A DNA stretch of 64,000 nt from Saccharina japonica (taxonomy: Eukaryota > Sar > Phaeophyceae > Laminariales > Laminariaceae), in assembly GCA_008828725.1 (NCBI GenBank), contig MEHQ01004022.1, positions 689,207 through 753,206 of the forward strand. Direction: 5' to 3'. This document shows, in pieces, positions 11,136 to 23,464 of the stretch. The notes beneath the pieces were generated by a model, which did not search any database, had not been told where the DNA came from, and was given only the letters and a program-made list of their open reading frames with translations. The first letter of the stretch is position 1, and each line of letters opens with the position of its first letter. The position numbers and the translations under genes were made by a program.

Positions 11136-11234
11136 ATGGTGCACAGCGAAGAAACGACGGACTTGATATGCATGCAAAACATGCTCGGGATGCACATTAG
11201 CTCCATGCTCCAGGACAACAAAGAAGCTGAATGA
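11136..11234 (+). CDS. short coding-like segment ending in a stop
   Basis: Thirty-two codons read MVHSEETTDLICMQNMLGMH and on to NKEAE before TGA. The plus frame has clearly more G/C at third positions than the codon-aligned minus frame, which suggests a real terminal exon or a relic of one. No acceptor with a good pyrimidine tract is visible upstream, and the family is unknown. Confidence 0.2.
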   Translation: MVHSEETTDLICMQNMLGMHISSMLQDNKEAE

Positions 11235-12917
11235 TCGAAAGAGAAAGCACAGCAACACGGCTCACAGCACGGCGCTGCGCTGCCTGCTGTGGTGGGTGTG
11301 ATTTGTGCCTTCGTGAGTATGTGTGGTAGTACAACAACAACGAACGGTGGTATATAGAGAAAGCACAGCACAGAACGGTCGTCAAGTTGTGAAGTACGAA
11401 AAACAGGAAATCAACAAAACTGAGAAAGACGTACGTACACATTTGTACGTACGTACATACGAGTACTCGTACGTACTCGTACTCGAACAAAACGGCACGA
11501 GCGAAAAACAAAAAGCGAAGAAAAATCTCATCGAGCCAATTGCGCCGTAAAAAAAAAAAAAAAAAGTTGAGACGTCTTTCGCGTTCTGTCAGCCTTGATG
11601 CTCCCCGTCCCTCCGCGATCACATCGCCATCGATTCGGTCCGGGTCGAGCTCTACTGCCTCTCTGCCCCAGTGAGCCCCGTGACCCGCCTCGCATGAAGC
11701 CCGGTGCTCACCGTGGCCCTCGTTCGCCCGCTCTATCATGAGGTGTTCAAATCGCCTGGTTCTCTGAAAATAATATGTGTTCCGATAAATAAGCACCGCT
11801 TGAATGTTCTTTTACACTAAAAAACGACCCTTATAATTCTGACACACTGGATTGATACAGCAAGCAGCAACGCAGACAAAGGCCCTTCGCTTCCCTCGTG
11901 TCTCGGTGGACACGCCACGCCTAGCCACGAAAAAGACGACCGCGCTCCTTCTGACCCCCCCTCTACTGGCCAGCGCCCTCCCATACCCGCGATGGCGCCG
12001 GGCTCGCCCGCGCTGCCGTACTCTCTGGGCACACACACGAACCCAAAACTGAAAGAGGAAGAAACCTTTCGATAACTGAAGTATATAGGGAACAAAGAGA
12101 GAAAGCAACGCTGAGCAAGTAATGACAGGAGGCGGTGTCGAAGTGGGAGCTCTGAGAGTGCAGGGATGAGGGATCCCTGAAAGAAAGACAAAAGCAAGTA
12201 TGTCTATAATATGTTTACGAAGATAATCTACAGCAGTACATCCTACATGAAAGAAAAAGGAGTAATCGGGGTATCGGGCTTATGTACCTTACGATCTTAC
12301 GATGTTAATGTTTCTCAAAATTGGTTGTTGGAGCTCCTCCTTATGCAAGGATTTTCAAAAAAAGAAAAAAGTATCATTCCTTATCGTGGCACAGGTCTGT
12401 ATCTGGTAAATATATACGACGATTCGTAGTTTTTTTTTTTTTTTGTCCATCCCATTTATTATCTTCGCCCTTCCTTTCTCTCTCCTTCCTAGAATCATCA
12501 TCATCCTCATCTATCATCATCATCCTCATCTTCAGATTATCAGCCGCGCTATATACCCCCAATACCCGAACGGCAAAAGACACTAAAACGAAAGGACCCC
12601 GCTCGATCATCACACGAAAGGATCTACTCATTAATAGAAATACGTAGCAGCATCACCACCGGGCGCATCTAACGCCCCCTCCCCCGAGGCTCATTATTGG
12701 GGGCAGTACGCATGTACCAACCTCCCGCGATGTGCTCCGCACCACAAGAGGTGCGGGAAAGCTTCGTGATACAAAGCTGCCGAACATAACAAAACCCCTT
12801 CGCAGTCACCAAAAAAACAAACGACAACGAAAACAAAAAACGAAAAACGAAAAAAAGGCCTCGAACTACCTACCGCCTACAGCAAATACGCACACACCAT
12901 ACGATATAACCGCACAG
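11235..12917. other. unassigned spacer sequence
   Basis: No exon is supported. Features are a run of GTAC/TACG near 11420-11480, an A run at 11550-11566, a T run at 12430-12443 and a CAT/ATC microsatellite at 12490-12540. Open frames at 11197-11800 and 11812-12197 lack splice and family signals. Confidence 0.4.
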
Positions 12918-12964
12918 AAAAAGCCAGCGCCAACAATATTAAAGCCGGCTTTCATCCCTCGGGG
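12918..12964 (+). CDS. possible short exon with RBM42-like PAF motif
   Basis: An AG acceptor precedes KKPAPTILKPAFIPRG, and GTACTG follows. The peptide resembles APILRPAFVPH in the N-terminal half of animal RBM42 as I remember it. It is on the plus strand, opposite to the other spacer exons, and ends in phase 2. That does not fit the right-arm exon, which needs phase 1. It may be chance, or a second exon set for the present orientation. Confidence 0.25.
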
Positions 12965-13164
12965 GTACTGCTGTATACCGCTGCCTCTGCCCGCGGAACG
13001 GAACACAACCGCAGCGGCGGCCGCAAGCCCTTAGTTACACTCCACCAGACGAAGTAGAACGTTATGGCCCCATCCGCTCCTGCGACCTCCTTCTCTCTGT
13101 ATCTCGTGTTAACCCCGACGGGTATTTGATTTATAGGTGGGCTGGTACCCCTCCTCTACAGTCA

Positions 13165-13440
13165 GAGCGGAGCGGCGTTATGGGTGTGGACTCCTGATCT
13201 GCCCCCCCCCACCCCTCCAGTGCCTTCCTGGTTGGTGAAAACCCAACGTGCTCCGTCCCGGCATTGTAGGGATGCGAGGGTCTCTGGTCATACGACTGCG
13301 GCCATGCACGACATTAGTACCCCAGTTTCTCTATTATTTAATAGGGCTATTATGAGTAGGAATGGTGCTCCGTCTCGAAAGGGATGCGTGGTCAATGGTC
13401 AAATGACGAAGGCAAGCAACAAATGAGTACGCCCCCCCCC
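13165..13440. repeat. oligo-C retroposon units at the inner edge of the right arm
   Basis: Two plus-oriented homologous units (13230-13320 and 13365-13442) end in GTAC and C runs. The inverted-repeat boundary at 13355 falls between them, so a unit of this family sits at the rearrangement breakpoint. Confidence 0.65.
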
Positions 13441-13568
13441 CCATACATTGTGGGGATGCGAGGGTCCATGGTCATACGACTACGGCCATGCATGAAAATG
13501 AAGTACACCCCCCGTTCAAACATTGCCTCGTTCTGGTCCAACATCTTGACCGCCCCCCCCCTCAAAAT

Positions 13569-13872
13569 ATGGCCTCTTTACTTTGGAAACCTCTCGCGCA
13601 AGTAGGCCCAGGAGGCCCATACCAGGACGGTAGCATGGGTTACGGCTACCCCGGCCAGATGAACGGGATGGACCCCAACGCCCCAGGAGCTATGATGGGT
13701 GGCATGGGGGCAATGATGCCGCCCGGGGCAGGGGCGGCGGGAGCGGGAGCGGCGGCGGGAGGGGGCGGGAAGTCGAAGGTGGAAAAGGCGAAGGAAGAGT
13801 CTTCGAACAAGTTTAAGCGTGTTGCTGGGGGGAAGAGCTGGGAGGACGAAACGCTGGCGGAGTGGCCTGAGA
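13569..13872 (+). CDS. RBM42: RBM42 exon before the RRM, right-arm copy
   Basis: Used as an internal exon it starts at 13612 after a CAG acceptor. An in-frame ATG at 13569 (MASLLWKPLAQVGPG) would let it start a shortened protein. It carries the Gly/Met-rich stretch, a Gly/Ala run, a Lys/Glu-rich linker (KSKVEKAKEESSNK) and FKRVAGGKSWEDETLAEWPE. That last motif lies directly before the RRM in RBM42 from plants to animals. The exon ends in phase 1 at GTGAGT and splices to 20884, rebuilding WPEN-DYRLFVGDLGNEV across the junction. RBM42 binds RNA and is associated with the tri-snRNP and splicing. An oligo-C unit lies about 45 bases past the donor. Confidence 0.9.
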
Positions 13873-15564
13873 GTGAGTGGCTGGGGCTATATGGAGGAAG
13901 CTGTGGGGAGGGGGGGGGGAGAGGCGTACTCATTTTTTGCTTGGTTTAGTCATTTGACCATTGACCACGCATCCCTTTCGAGGGGGGCACCGTTCGTGCT
14001 CCTCATACAGACACCTCCAACATTAGGCGCTCATGGCGTTTTTTTCCCCTCGTCTATTACATTTGTTTGGCTTATCCTCTTCCTGTTCGCGTCTGTGGAG
14101 GGGCAGGGGGTATCTCTTCCTACGTCTTTGGCTGGTAGGTGGTTGAGAACTGTCAGTCTCTCACCATTAACGTGTACGGTGTATCACTTCGTCCCGAAAT
14201 ATGAGGACAAATTACAAAGTTGTATATTAGTTTTGTAAAATACTTCCCACACCTCGGACAGATCATGATCTGGATCATCTATCATCTAGATCATTTTTGG
14301 CCGATAAGGAATTACTGTGAATCATATCTAGATCACACGGATCCTATCCGGCGAAACCTGTGCATATCATGCCGACCATACAGATCCCACCGAGGTAAGC
14401 ATGTGCAAATCATACAAATCATACAGATCCCACCTACGTAAACATGAGTGAATGATCTAGATCACACAGATCCCACCTAGGCAAACATGTGTGATGTATC
14501 TAGATCATACAGGTCCCATCGAACCAAAAGTGTGTGTAATATCTAGATCATACAGATCCCATCAGTGAAATATGATCTAGATCCCGCAGATTTTACAAAT
14601 CACTATCGGCAAACATGTGCGGGGTCATCCAGATCCCAACCAGGTAAACATGTATTAAATATCTAGAGCACACAGATTCCAACCAGGCAAACATGTGCGA
14701 AATATCTAGATCATACAGGTCCCACTAAGGCAAACATGTGCGTGAGAGCTAGATCGTACAGATCCCACCCAAAAAAAGTTATTTAGACCCCGCAGATCAT
14801 ACAAATCCCAGTGGAAAACAGGACATAATCTAAATCTCGCAGATCATGCGGATCCCACCCCGGAAATAATGAAAATGTGCGCGAAAGATAGATAATACCA
14901 CACCCTGGGCAATTCCTATTTCAATCGTCTGTTGTGTCCACAAGTGTTTTCGGGTGTTGCCTATTAATTGGAATTGCCCAACCGAATGATTTCGATTGAA
15001 GTATATTAATTGGAATTGTCCGGGCAATGCATTCTTGGTACTGTCTATTATTTGGAATTGTCCAGACAATTGATCTCGAGTGAAGTCTAGTAATTGGAAT
15101 TGCCTGGGCAACTGTTTGGACACTTCCTATTAAAGTAAGCTATTGTGGCTACAATTGATTTTGGGTCTGTCTATTATTAATATTTGGATTTGTCCAACCG
15201 AAAAAAAACGATTGAAGTGTACTACGTATTAATAATAGGAATTGTCCGGGCATCTCATTTTGGGTGCTGCCTACTATTTGGAATTGTGCCTAAAATTGCT
15301 TTCGGGTGCTGTCTATTGTTTGGAATTGCCGAGAAATTGATTTCCAATGGTGTATATTAAAGGTAATTGTCCAACTAAATGATTTCGAGTGATGTAATTG
15401 AAATTGTCCAGCCTAATGATTTCGAGTGAAATCTATAAATTGGAATTGTCCAGCCAAATGATTTCGAGTGAAATCTATAAATTGGAATTGTCCAGCCAAA
15501 CAGTTTCGAATGCTGTCTATGAATTGGAATTGTCCAGCCAAACAGTTTCGAATGCTGTCTACGA

Positions 15565-16321
15565 GCTGGTTCAGGCATATCACGGCAAATTTCGTCAGTC
15601 ATGAATGCCGCATGCAATAGCAACTCCAATGTCACATATTTGGTATCATAGTGACCGCCATGAACAGTGGAAGAGGGTGACGTCGCCAGTTTTTTGTTCA
15701 AGGACCTAGAACTGGCGCTACCGCCGATAATGTGGCTCGACCAATCACAGGCCTTCAAAGTGGTCAACAATAGTCAGGCGTTTCCGTAGGAAAACATGTT
15801 TTCCCCCCATTTTTTTTCTGAACGAGTCGCTTCCAGGTGGTCCAAGGCATGTTTGTATAAAGTTTCACGCAAATATTCGAAGATCTGACTGCGTATGATC
15901 AAATTAAGTCATATTTAACGCCCAAAGTCGATTTTATACTGAAACTAAGTAATTACGAGGCAACGCTTTTTTTTGCCCTTTTACAAGTCCAAATGTCCAC
16001 GCCGTGTTTTGGAGATAGACCCTGAAATTTGGTACACGAGTTTTATGCGCCCTACTCAAGCCTTTTACGAATGGGGTTTTTTTTTTTTTTTTTTTTTTTT
16101 CGCCGGAAAGTTTGGTTTTTTCAAGACCCAAATTGACCCAAATTTCCCAAAAAATTACAAAACAAACAATATCTGACGAAAAAAACAAAACAAAAAAACC
16201 CATCCGTTAAAGTCTCGGGTAGGGCGCATAAAACACGTGTGCCAAATTTCAGGGTCTATCTCCAAAAAACGGCGTGGACATTGGCCACTGAGTGATTTTT
16301 CCGCGATATACTTGAACCAGC
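15565..16321. mobile_element. fold-back element, right-arm copy
   Basis: Mirror copy of 5715-6471, with the same inverted ends and nested hairpin. The A/T run and about three neighbouring bases differ. Confidence 0.6.
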
Positions 16322-18229
16322 CTGTATGAATTGGAATTGGAATTGTCCAACGAAATGATTTCGTGTACGGTCTATTAATTGGAATTGTCTATGCCACTGA
16401 TTTCGGCGATTGTCTATTGATTAGAATTGTCCAGACACCATCAACAACAGCAAAAGCAGTACCCGAGTATCTTGCGAATGAATCGTACACGAAATCCACA
16501 AAAATGTAAAAATCCACAGGCAATCGACAGCAAAAAACAAAAAGTCTATAAAAAAGAATAGAGTGAAAGGTGTTGCTGAGCCTTGAACCCTTGAAAAGTT
16601 CAGAACATGGCACGTGGAATTCTTGCTACTGTGTCAACTTCTTGCAGTCTGGCCGATTCGTATGTACCAGGTATGTGTTTAACCTAGGAGTAGAAAGCTG
16701 ATACGAGTGTCGGAACAACAATATTGCCAAAAAAACGATTTCAGCACGCTCTGCCGGGGCAAGCCGCGGGCGCGGCCGAGGCCGCCACTGACAGACAGTC
16801 GAGAGGGGCCAGCAAGGCGAGGCACATCCAGCAAACAGCGCAACCAGAGGTGGACCTCATATCATGCAAGCTATGTTTCGGCTCTAAACTTGGTACGGAA
16901 TCGACTTTCATACCTCTGACAACCGACCTCTTGCGCCATGATACATATTTTTTATATATACGTATACTTAAGTATATATTGTGTTTATTACTAATAGAAC
17001 AGGGCGGGAAACTCTTGGACGGACAATGATAAACTACTGGAAACCATTTTGGTTTGTCCGAAGAGAGCAGTCCCCCCGCTAAATTCCTATTACGTAGTAG
17101 AACAGGCCAGAAAAAGATCGTTAGAACAAATCCTGCTGTAGATAGACCAGACCAGAAACCTTTTGCCCGAACCATTCCACACATATACGAAAATCCTTAA
17201 ACTTTATAGGCAAGACCAGATTTTGTTTTCGATTTTTTCTATATTGGCAGATCAGGGTTGAGCCCTTTGCCTAAAACCATTCCTATTACTAGACAGGCCT
17301 GATACTAAGTGTTAGGACAATTCCTATTACAAGATCAGAGCCGAAACCCATTGCCCGAACCTTTCCTGTGAATCGACGAGGTCAGAAACAAGTTGATCGA
17401 ACCATAACGATTGGAAGATCAGACCAAAACCTATTGACCCAACCAACCATTTCATTTGGAAGATCAGGACAGAAACCTATTGACCCAACCACTCCTATCA
17501 ATAGGTAAAAGACCAGAAACAAATGGCTGAAAAAATCCAATTGGAAGGTCAAGACAGAAATCTATTGACCCAACCATTCCTATTAATAGAAAAGACCACA
17601 AACATTTTTTGAAACAATTTCAATTGGAACGTCAGAGCAGAAACCTTTTGACCGAACCATTCCAATTAATACAAGACCAGAAACAAATTGTTGAAACCAT
17701 TACTATTGGAAGGTCAGGACACAAACCCATTGGCGGAATCATTCCTATCAGTAGATGCATCACAAAACAATTTATCGACCAATTCCATTTAATGGCCTTC
17801 CGAAAAATCTACTGTAAAAGCAATAGTCTATTGTGGGTGGGTCTCATATCCTATTGAAGAAATCGTAGAGTATTGGAGTCTCCGGCACGAAAAAAATGTA
17901 CGAGACAAATCCAGCTAATTAGCAGAGCTCTAAAACAATTGCCCAAGCAATTCCAATTGATAAGCGGACTACATAATTATATATGTTGTTTTTGCAATTC
18001 CAATTGCACTATGTTAGGAATCAGTTGTCCGCCTCATTTCATTTCTTTTTTTTTGTGGGTCCATTGTAGGAGCAAAAGTCGATGTCTATTGTCAGAAGCA
18101 TAAGCAAAAATGACATGAAAAAACAATTTTCTATTTTGATTAACCCGCCGCCAGATCTACTGTCCGAGATATTTCATTTAGTGGGCATCCTTTAAAATAT
18201 GTTGCCTGGTCAATTCCAATTAATAGACT

Positions 18230-18600
18230 ACTTCATCAATCAATAGGTCCGGCAATTCCAATCGATAGACAGCCTCACAACCATTTGGTTTTGCAATTAC
18301 AATACATAACATCCATCCTCATGCATCCATTGATGTGGCAAATTCCAATTTTAGCGTCCGGAATCAATTGACCGGCAATAGAAGATTGACTGTTAAATGG
18401 AATTGCCTGGACATTTTATTTAGAAGGCTGTCTGTTGAGTGGAATTTCCCGGACATTTGATTTTGAAGGCTGTCTATTAAATGCAATTGCCAGCACAATT
18501 GCTTTAGAAGGGTGTCAATGAATGTCCAAATGGTCTTTGCTTTCCTGGACAGAGTGTCACCTGGTAAGTTTTTGAGATAATCATGCGTGGTAGGCAGTAA
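18230..18600. repeat. AATTCC satellite beyond the right arm
   Basis: The satellite goes on past the arm boundary with units containing GCAATTCCAATCGATAGAC and TTAAATGGAATTGCC. Reverse-complement relatives lie at 62690-63200. Confidence 0.75.
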
Positions 18601-18614
18601 GGCGCACAGCGGAC

Positions 18615-19145
18615 ACATCGCGATCTACTGTAGATGATCTAGATCCTCTAGATCATCTAGTAGATGCTCTAGATGCTCTAGATCATCTAGATCACCCATA
18701 TTCTTTAGATGATCTAGAGGTCTAGATCATCTAGATCATCCAGATCCTTCAGATCATCTAGACCCTGTTGATCATCTAGGTCCTCTAGGTCATCTAGATC
18801 CTCTAGATCATTTATAAATAGATCTAGATCATCTAGATCACCCAGATTCTCTAGATGATCTAGACAGATGATCTAGAGGTCTAGATCATCTAGATCATCC
18901 AGATCCTTCAGATCATCTAGACCCTGTTGATCATCTAGGTCCTCTAGGTCATCTAGATCCTCTAGATCATTTATAAATAGATCTAGATCATCTAGATCAC
19001 CCAGATTCTCTAGATGATCTAGACAGATGATCTAGAGGTCTAGATCATCTAGATCATCCAGATCCTTCAGATCATCTAGATCCTGTGGAACATCTAGGTC
19101 CTCTAGATAATCTAGATCCTCTAGATCATTTATTAATAGATCATC
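18615..19145. repeat. GATCTAGATCATCTAGATCC satellite with about 157-bp higher-order repeat
   Basis: A 10- to 12-base palindromic unit is arranged in a longer block repeated three times (marker GATCATCCAGATCCTTCAG near 18730, 18888 and 19046). TATAAATAGATC closes each block. Confidence 0.85.
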
Positions 19146-19399
19146 TATAAACTACTACCATTAATAGTATATATTTGCCGTTATGATATGTTGTGCAAAT
19201 GCCATATGCTACTATTAATAATACACCTCCCACCCAGCAAACATGTGCACAAAAAGAGCTGTATCGTACAGATAGTATCCGGCAAACATGATTTAGTTCG
19301 TGCAGATATTGTATATCAGGGATACATATATATGCCCCGAACGATTTAGACCATGTCGTGAGGATCTAGATAATCGATTGGGATAGGATTGTCTGTACT
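19146..19399. other. degenerate GATC satellite edge
   Basis: Scattered GATCT and CATGTG pieces of the GATC family are mixed with TATTAATA palindromes. No gene was seen. Confidence 0.4.
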
Positions 19400-20240
19400 C
19401 TGTACGATTTGTGGACATTTACAGTATGCTCTTAAAAAAAACAGTAGATCGCTTTTGAGGACGAATCATCAATATTGCGCTTTTGAAAACAGAGCAGAGC
19501 GCTTTGGACGGCAGATCAAAGCGCTTTTGACAGTACTCGTATTAATAGGTTAAAGTGATTTTTGAGAACAAATTAGGCCGATTTTCAGAACAGATTAGGG
19601 GTGTTTTGAGGAGAGATTATAGCGCTTTTGACTTTTTTTTTGTGATACGTAAAACGAGTACGTACTGCTTGTAGTGTGCTTTTGATAATGTAAACCAGGT
19701 ATATTGGAGCGCTCTTGGGGACAAACTACTACGACATATTTGGCGTTTTTTACAATGCATTGAGCCGCTTTTGATGGCATAAATTAGGGCGCTTTCGAAA
19801 ACAGACTTTTTATGGTATTGTGCTTTCGATTACTAGAGTTGAGCGCTTTCAAGATATATTCGAGCTCTCTTTAAGAACTTATTGTGCCACTCTTAAAAAG
19901 TCGTTTGCTACTACGTAGCTTATACCTGGTACGTAAATACGTATAATATGATACCGTGTTGTGCTTCTGAAGTCAGATTAATCCGCTTTTGAGAACAGAT
20001 AGTTTTTTTTGGTAACAAGAGTTTAAGTGCGCTTGTGAAAGCATATCATAGTATTAATAGTTACAGTGCTTTTGAGAACAGAATCTTATTTATATTGGGC
20101 ATTAAGGTATTTTTATAAACGTGTTAGAGGTGTATTTGAAAACGGATTTGCCCGCTTTTCAAAATATATTAGGCCGCTTTCGAACTAAAATTGGGCCGCT
20201 TGTGAAAACAGGTTAGGCCGCTTTTGAAAAGACCTGCAAC
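19400..20240. repeat. GCGCTTTTGAGAACAGATTAGG repeats
   Basis: About twenty degenerate units of 30 to 50 bases carry the core GCTTTTGA(G/A)AACAGATTAG. They lie in the RBM42 intron between 13872 and 20884. Confidence 0.75.
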
Positions 20241-20307
20241 GTTTTCAGGAAGTGTCGTGGAATTAGTAGAGCTGCGAGTCGGCACGACTTGAGTCACCAA
20301 GTTGTTA

Positions 20308-20592
20308 TTAGTCGCCTACTAGAATACTTAGTCGTTTCTTGGAGGTGCCGACTATCCGACTTATTGGGTTTCCATACTTGTACGTAGGATAGTTGAATGC
20401 GGGGTACATTTTTGCCATTTTGGGCGAGGCCCCCTTGGCCGGGGAGGGCTGATTTGGCGACTTCAGCCGGCAAGCCGGCTGGCCATCAGCTGCCTTCGCT
20501 CTAGCCGACTTGCCGACTGAAGCCAGTTTGTCGGCTAACGAAACGTACCGATTTATTGTTAGTCTTGAAATCCTGCCGACATAATCAGGCAT
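20308..20592 (-). CDS. doubtful 94-codon open frame
   Basis: An ATG-started frame with Lys/Ser/Pro-rich content (SPNQPSPAKGASPKMAKM) lies antisense in an RBM42 intron. The stretch contains short GCCGACTT repeats that could keep it open. No family was recognised. Confidence 0.15.
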   Translation of the reverse strand: MPDYVGRISRLTINRYVSLADKLASVGKSARAKAADGQPACRLKSPNQPSPAKGASPKMAKMYPAFNYPTYKYGNPISRIVGTSKKRLSILVGD

Positions 20593-20603
20593 AGCTTACG
20601 ACA

Positions 20604-20691
20604 TACCACTCTGGACTAGAAAGTAACATAAGGGCCTTTAGGGTATGAACACGGAGTCCAAATGGTCCTTACATTTATGTCCAGAGTGGTA
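20604..20691. mobile_element. Stowaway-like MITE
   Basis: An 88-bp hairpin has ends TACCACTCTGGAC and TACCACTCTGGACATAAATG (right end read inward). TA at each end suits a Tc1/mariner-type target duplication. It belongs to the same family as 50694, 52294, 55431 and 56884. Confidence 0.65.
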
Positions 20692-20739
20692 CCAGGTACC
20701 ACATACCTTGCTTCGTTGAGAGAGAACCCTGCATCACCA

Positions 20740-20883
20740 CCAACTATCTTTCCTCCCTCCCTCCCTCCCTTCTTCCTGCTACACTTCCCTTCCTCCCTTC
20801 CCCCCTTCTTCCCTCCCTCCCCCCGTCCCTTTTCTACTCTACAACTCCCTCCGTCCCTCCCTCCCTTCTTCCTCCCAACCCAG
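20740..20883 (+). other. long pyrimidine tract and splice acceptor
   Basis: A CCCT/TTCC tract of nearly 140 bases runs up to the AG before the RRM exon. It is far longer than a normal acceptor tract and may itself be a microsatellite. Confidence 0.6.
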
Positions 20884-21043
20884 ACGACTACAGACTGTTT
20901 GTCGGAGACTTGGGCAACGAAGTTACGGACGAAAACCTTTCGGGAGCCTTCCGCAAGTACACCACTTTCGCGAAGGCCAAGGTTGTCCGGGAGCGATGGA
21001 ATAAAAAATCCAAAGGCTACGGTTTCGTCAGTTTCTTGGACGG
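20884..21043 (+). CDS. RBM42: RBM42 RRM exon, first half
   Basis: This exon of 160 bases enters in phase 1 and leaves in phase 2 at GTGAGG. It encodes DYRLFVGDLGNEVTDENLSG, then AFRKYTTFAKAKVVRERWNK and KSKGYGFVSFLDG. RNP2 is LFVGDL and RNP1 is KGYGFVSF, both intact. The wording GDLGNEV is specific to RBM42 RRMs. The exon fits between WPE- of 13872 and -MDMLKALREQNGKY of 26242. The RRM binds RNA; RBM42 works in spliceosomal tri-snRNP and stress-granule contexts in animals and cold response in plants. Confidence 0.95.
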
Positions 21044-21435
21044 GTGAGGTATTTGTTTGTCGGTAAGGGACAGGGGTGGATGGTATTCCCCCCCCCCCTG
21101 GGAGTTCGATTTCTGCGTGTTGCGGGTTTTTACTTTTATGTTTCCCCGAGTTTTCGATTTCCTTTATGTTTTAATTTTCACCGTGCCAAATAATAAAAAC
21201 CCAAAAGGCTACGTACGGTTTCCGTCATGGCTTTGGACGGGTAAGGTGTTTTTGTTTCGATCGGGGGGGGGGTTATATTTAGTTTTTTTGCCGGGTTTTC
21301 ATTTTCTGCATGCTCTGAGTTTATTGTATATACGACGTAGGATTTTCCCGGGTTTTTCGATTTTTTCATATTCTGGGTGTACTCAATGTTTTCAGGGGTT
21401 TTAGATTTCTGCGTATTGTGGGTTTAATTTAGGGC
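21044..21435. repeat. intron start with partial copy of the RRM exon end
   Basis: 21185-21250 repeats the last 40 or so bases of the RRM exon and its donor region (AAGGCTACG...TTGGACGGGTAAGGT) at reduced identity, about 190 bases downstream in the same orientation. It is frame-damaged and is a duplication relic, though its donor still looks usable. Confidence 0.7.
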
Positions 21436-22451
21436 ATTTGACAAAAAGGGGGACACCCCCCATATATCGTAACAAAAGGGGGGATACTACCAAGCACCGG
21501 CGGCGATGTTCTCGTTAAAGAGGTGGTCGTCAACACCAATCCAACGGCCCAGCGCATTAACGGTATACTCTGAGTCATATATTAACCATCACTGCTGCTG
21601 TGACCGAACAGCTCAACAGCTCACTTCCTGGTACAATAAGACTCTCCTCTCCTTTACGCCATGGTACGTACCTGATAATCGCGTATACGTATACGGCGGT
21701 ACCGGCACTACTACATATTATACGTACAGCAGCAAGCAGTACCAGAGCATTGGCACGTACATATTTACGTATACTCGTATATATGTAGGTGAATATTGAG
21801 GACCACAGGGCACAGGGCGCCAACCAATGCAGTGCATTGATTTGCAGGGCCACACCTGTAAACCACGATTGATTCTGAACCAGATGTGCTTGTCGCAGGA
21901 CCTTCTCTCGTACTCGTATATATATGGTGTGCAGGTAGATACTCACGGAATCATTTGTGATATATACGTACATCACGTATGCTGATCTGCTGGCCACGTT
22001 TGCCTAGGTATGGGCCGTTGGTCTAATCGACGTTAGACGTCGTCTGTTGGGCGTGCCACAACAACCAGAACATGGAGTGGTCACTTACCCCGTGGTCTTT
22101 TTGACACAGAAAGGGGGATATCTCTCCGCAGCGTGACAAAAAGGGGGACGTTACGTAAAAAGGGGGACTTTCCCAAACTAAGTAGATGGAAAGGGGGATA
22201 CCCTCGCGTAGGCATATCAAAAAAGGGGGATATGCTCATACCCCCCTTTTGATCGCTCTCGTTCACCCGCTAAACATATGAAAACAAAAAAAAACGCTGT
22301 GGATGGTAGGGAGATGCCATGTGAGTGTGGCAAACGCATCAGGTTTCAATTTCGAGTCGATTTGACAGAGTACATAGGCGTACCCGGCGGCGAAAACCGA
22401 TGTCCCCCTTTTTGTCACGATATAGGGAGGGTGTACCCCTTTTTGTAAAAT
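21436..22451. mobile_element. about 1.0-kb non-autonomous DNA element
   Basis: Imperfect inverted ends of about 52 bases face each other: ATTTGACAAAAAGGGGGACA on the left, ATTTTACAAAAAGGGGTACA read inward from the right, both followed by ATATATCGT or its match. Internal AAAGGGGGAT units repeat at 22100-22250. No transposase is present. Confidence 0.55.
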
Positions 22452-23464
22452 CCCCTTAATTTGTTGTAAAATAATCGCCTGGGCTAACCCCAGTCTCGAT
22501 CTAAATCCCCCATCCTTTGATATCCCGGAGCAGCGAGAAGAGCTCGTAATTGGTTGTGATGTTCAGCTCGCAACGGCCAGGCACCAGTAGCGAGTACAGA
22601 TGATTGGAACAAGCGCTACGTATACATTGTCAGATGGCAAATAAAATAATAAGGGCAAATGCCAAAATCAGGTATACCTGATCCATTTGAGCCAAAATCA
22701 GGTACATACTAAAACGAAGTAAAAAACGCGCGCTACGAGCGGTGTTTTGTCCATGAAAAGCCATAAAGTTTACCAGGTGTAGCTAGGGGGTAGTTTTGTT
22801 TTTGGGCCTGAATATCAGGAGTAAATGTGCGGCCTCCAAAAGCTTACTATTAATAGTTTCTGTATGGCCCTTCATGCATTCATTCGTTCGTGGATGTTTT
22901 CATTGCTTTCGTGATCGCACTCACTCTTACGACGAGTACTTACTTCTGTATTGAGTGTTGTACACTATTATATTATAGGTATTAGTATATATATAGTACG
23001 AAGTCACATTGATAGCATGCGAACAACACATCGAGTTCATTTGAGATTGAAGTACTCGCTTTCCGTACCGTGTCAGCAAGCAGCCGTAGTATCTAATAGC
23101 GGGAAGCGGGAAGAGGCCTCGGACGGAGTAGCCTCATACCAGTACAATTTTGGAAAGAGGCCTAGCACGATGTGAAGAATACACCAGTCTGATACCTCGA
23201 CCATCCTCGAGGAACCGCTTTTGCACGCGGCGGCACGAAGTTCCTTTGCTGTACGAGCGTACATATACTATTATTACGAAAGCTGAGTCGATCTCGACGT
23301 GGCAAACAAACTATAGTCTGTGACCATTGTGCTGTATATACCTGGTACGCGGGTATCATATGTTCTGAATGTCGTTGTTGTGGCGGGTCGCATGTACATA
23401 TTAATAGTGTGTGGTGATGTCTTCGTGTCGCCGGCGTATAGGAGACAGTGTACGTATGGCCTCT
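22452..23464. other. RBM42 intron, no gene seen
   Basis: 22640-22790 holds GCCAAAATCAGGTATACCTG and relatives, which also make up the element at 23465. The rest is AT-rich with TATTAATAG palindromes. No supported exon. Confidence 0.4.

Larger units (their letters stand above)
13355..18229. repeat. right arm of 4.87-kb inverted repeat
   Basis: Reverse complement of 3807-8681. Its satellite continues without a break to about 18600, and its RBM42 exon is followed by the rest of the gene, so this arm is the likely original. It contains mirror copies of the RBM42 exon, the GATC satellite (14247-14896), AATTCC satellite and the fold-back element (15565-16321). Confidence 0.95.

Noticed and set aside
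18615-19145. Possible CRISPR or origin-like iterons in GATC repeats
   Set aside because: It is a simple palindromic satellite with higher-order blocks, like the other GATC arrays.
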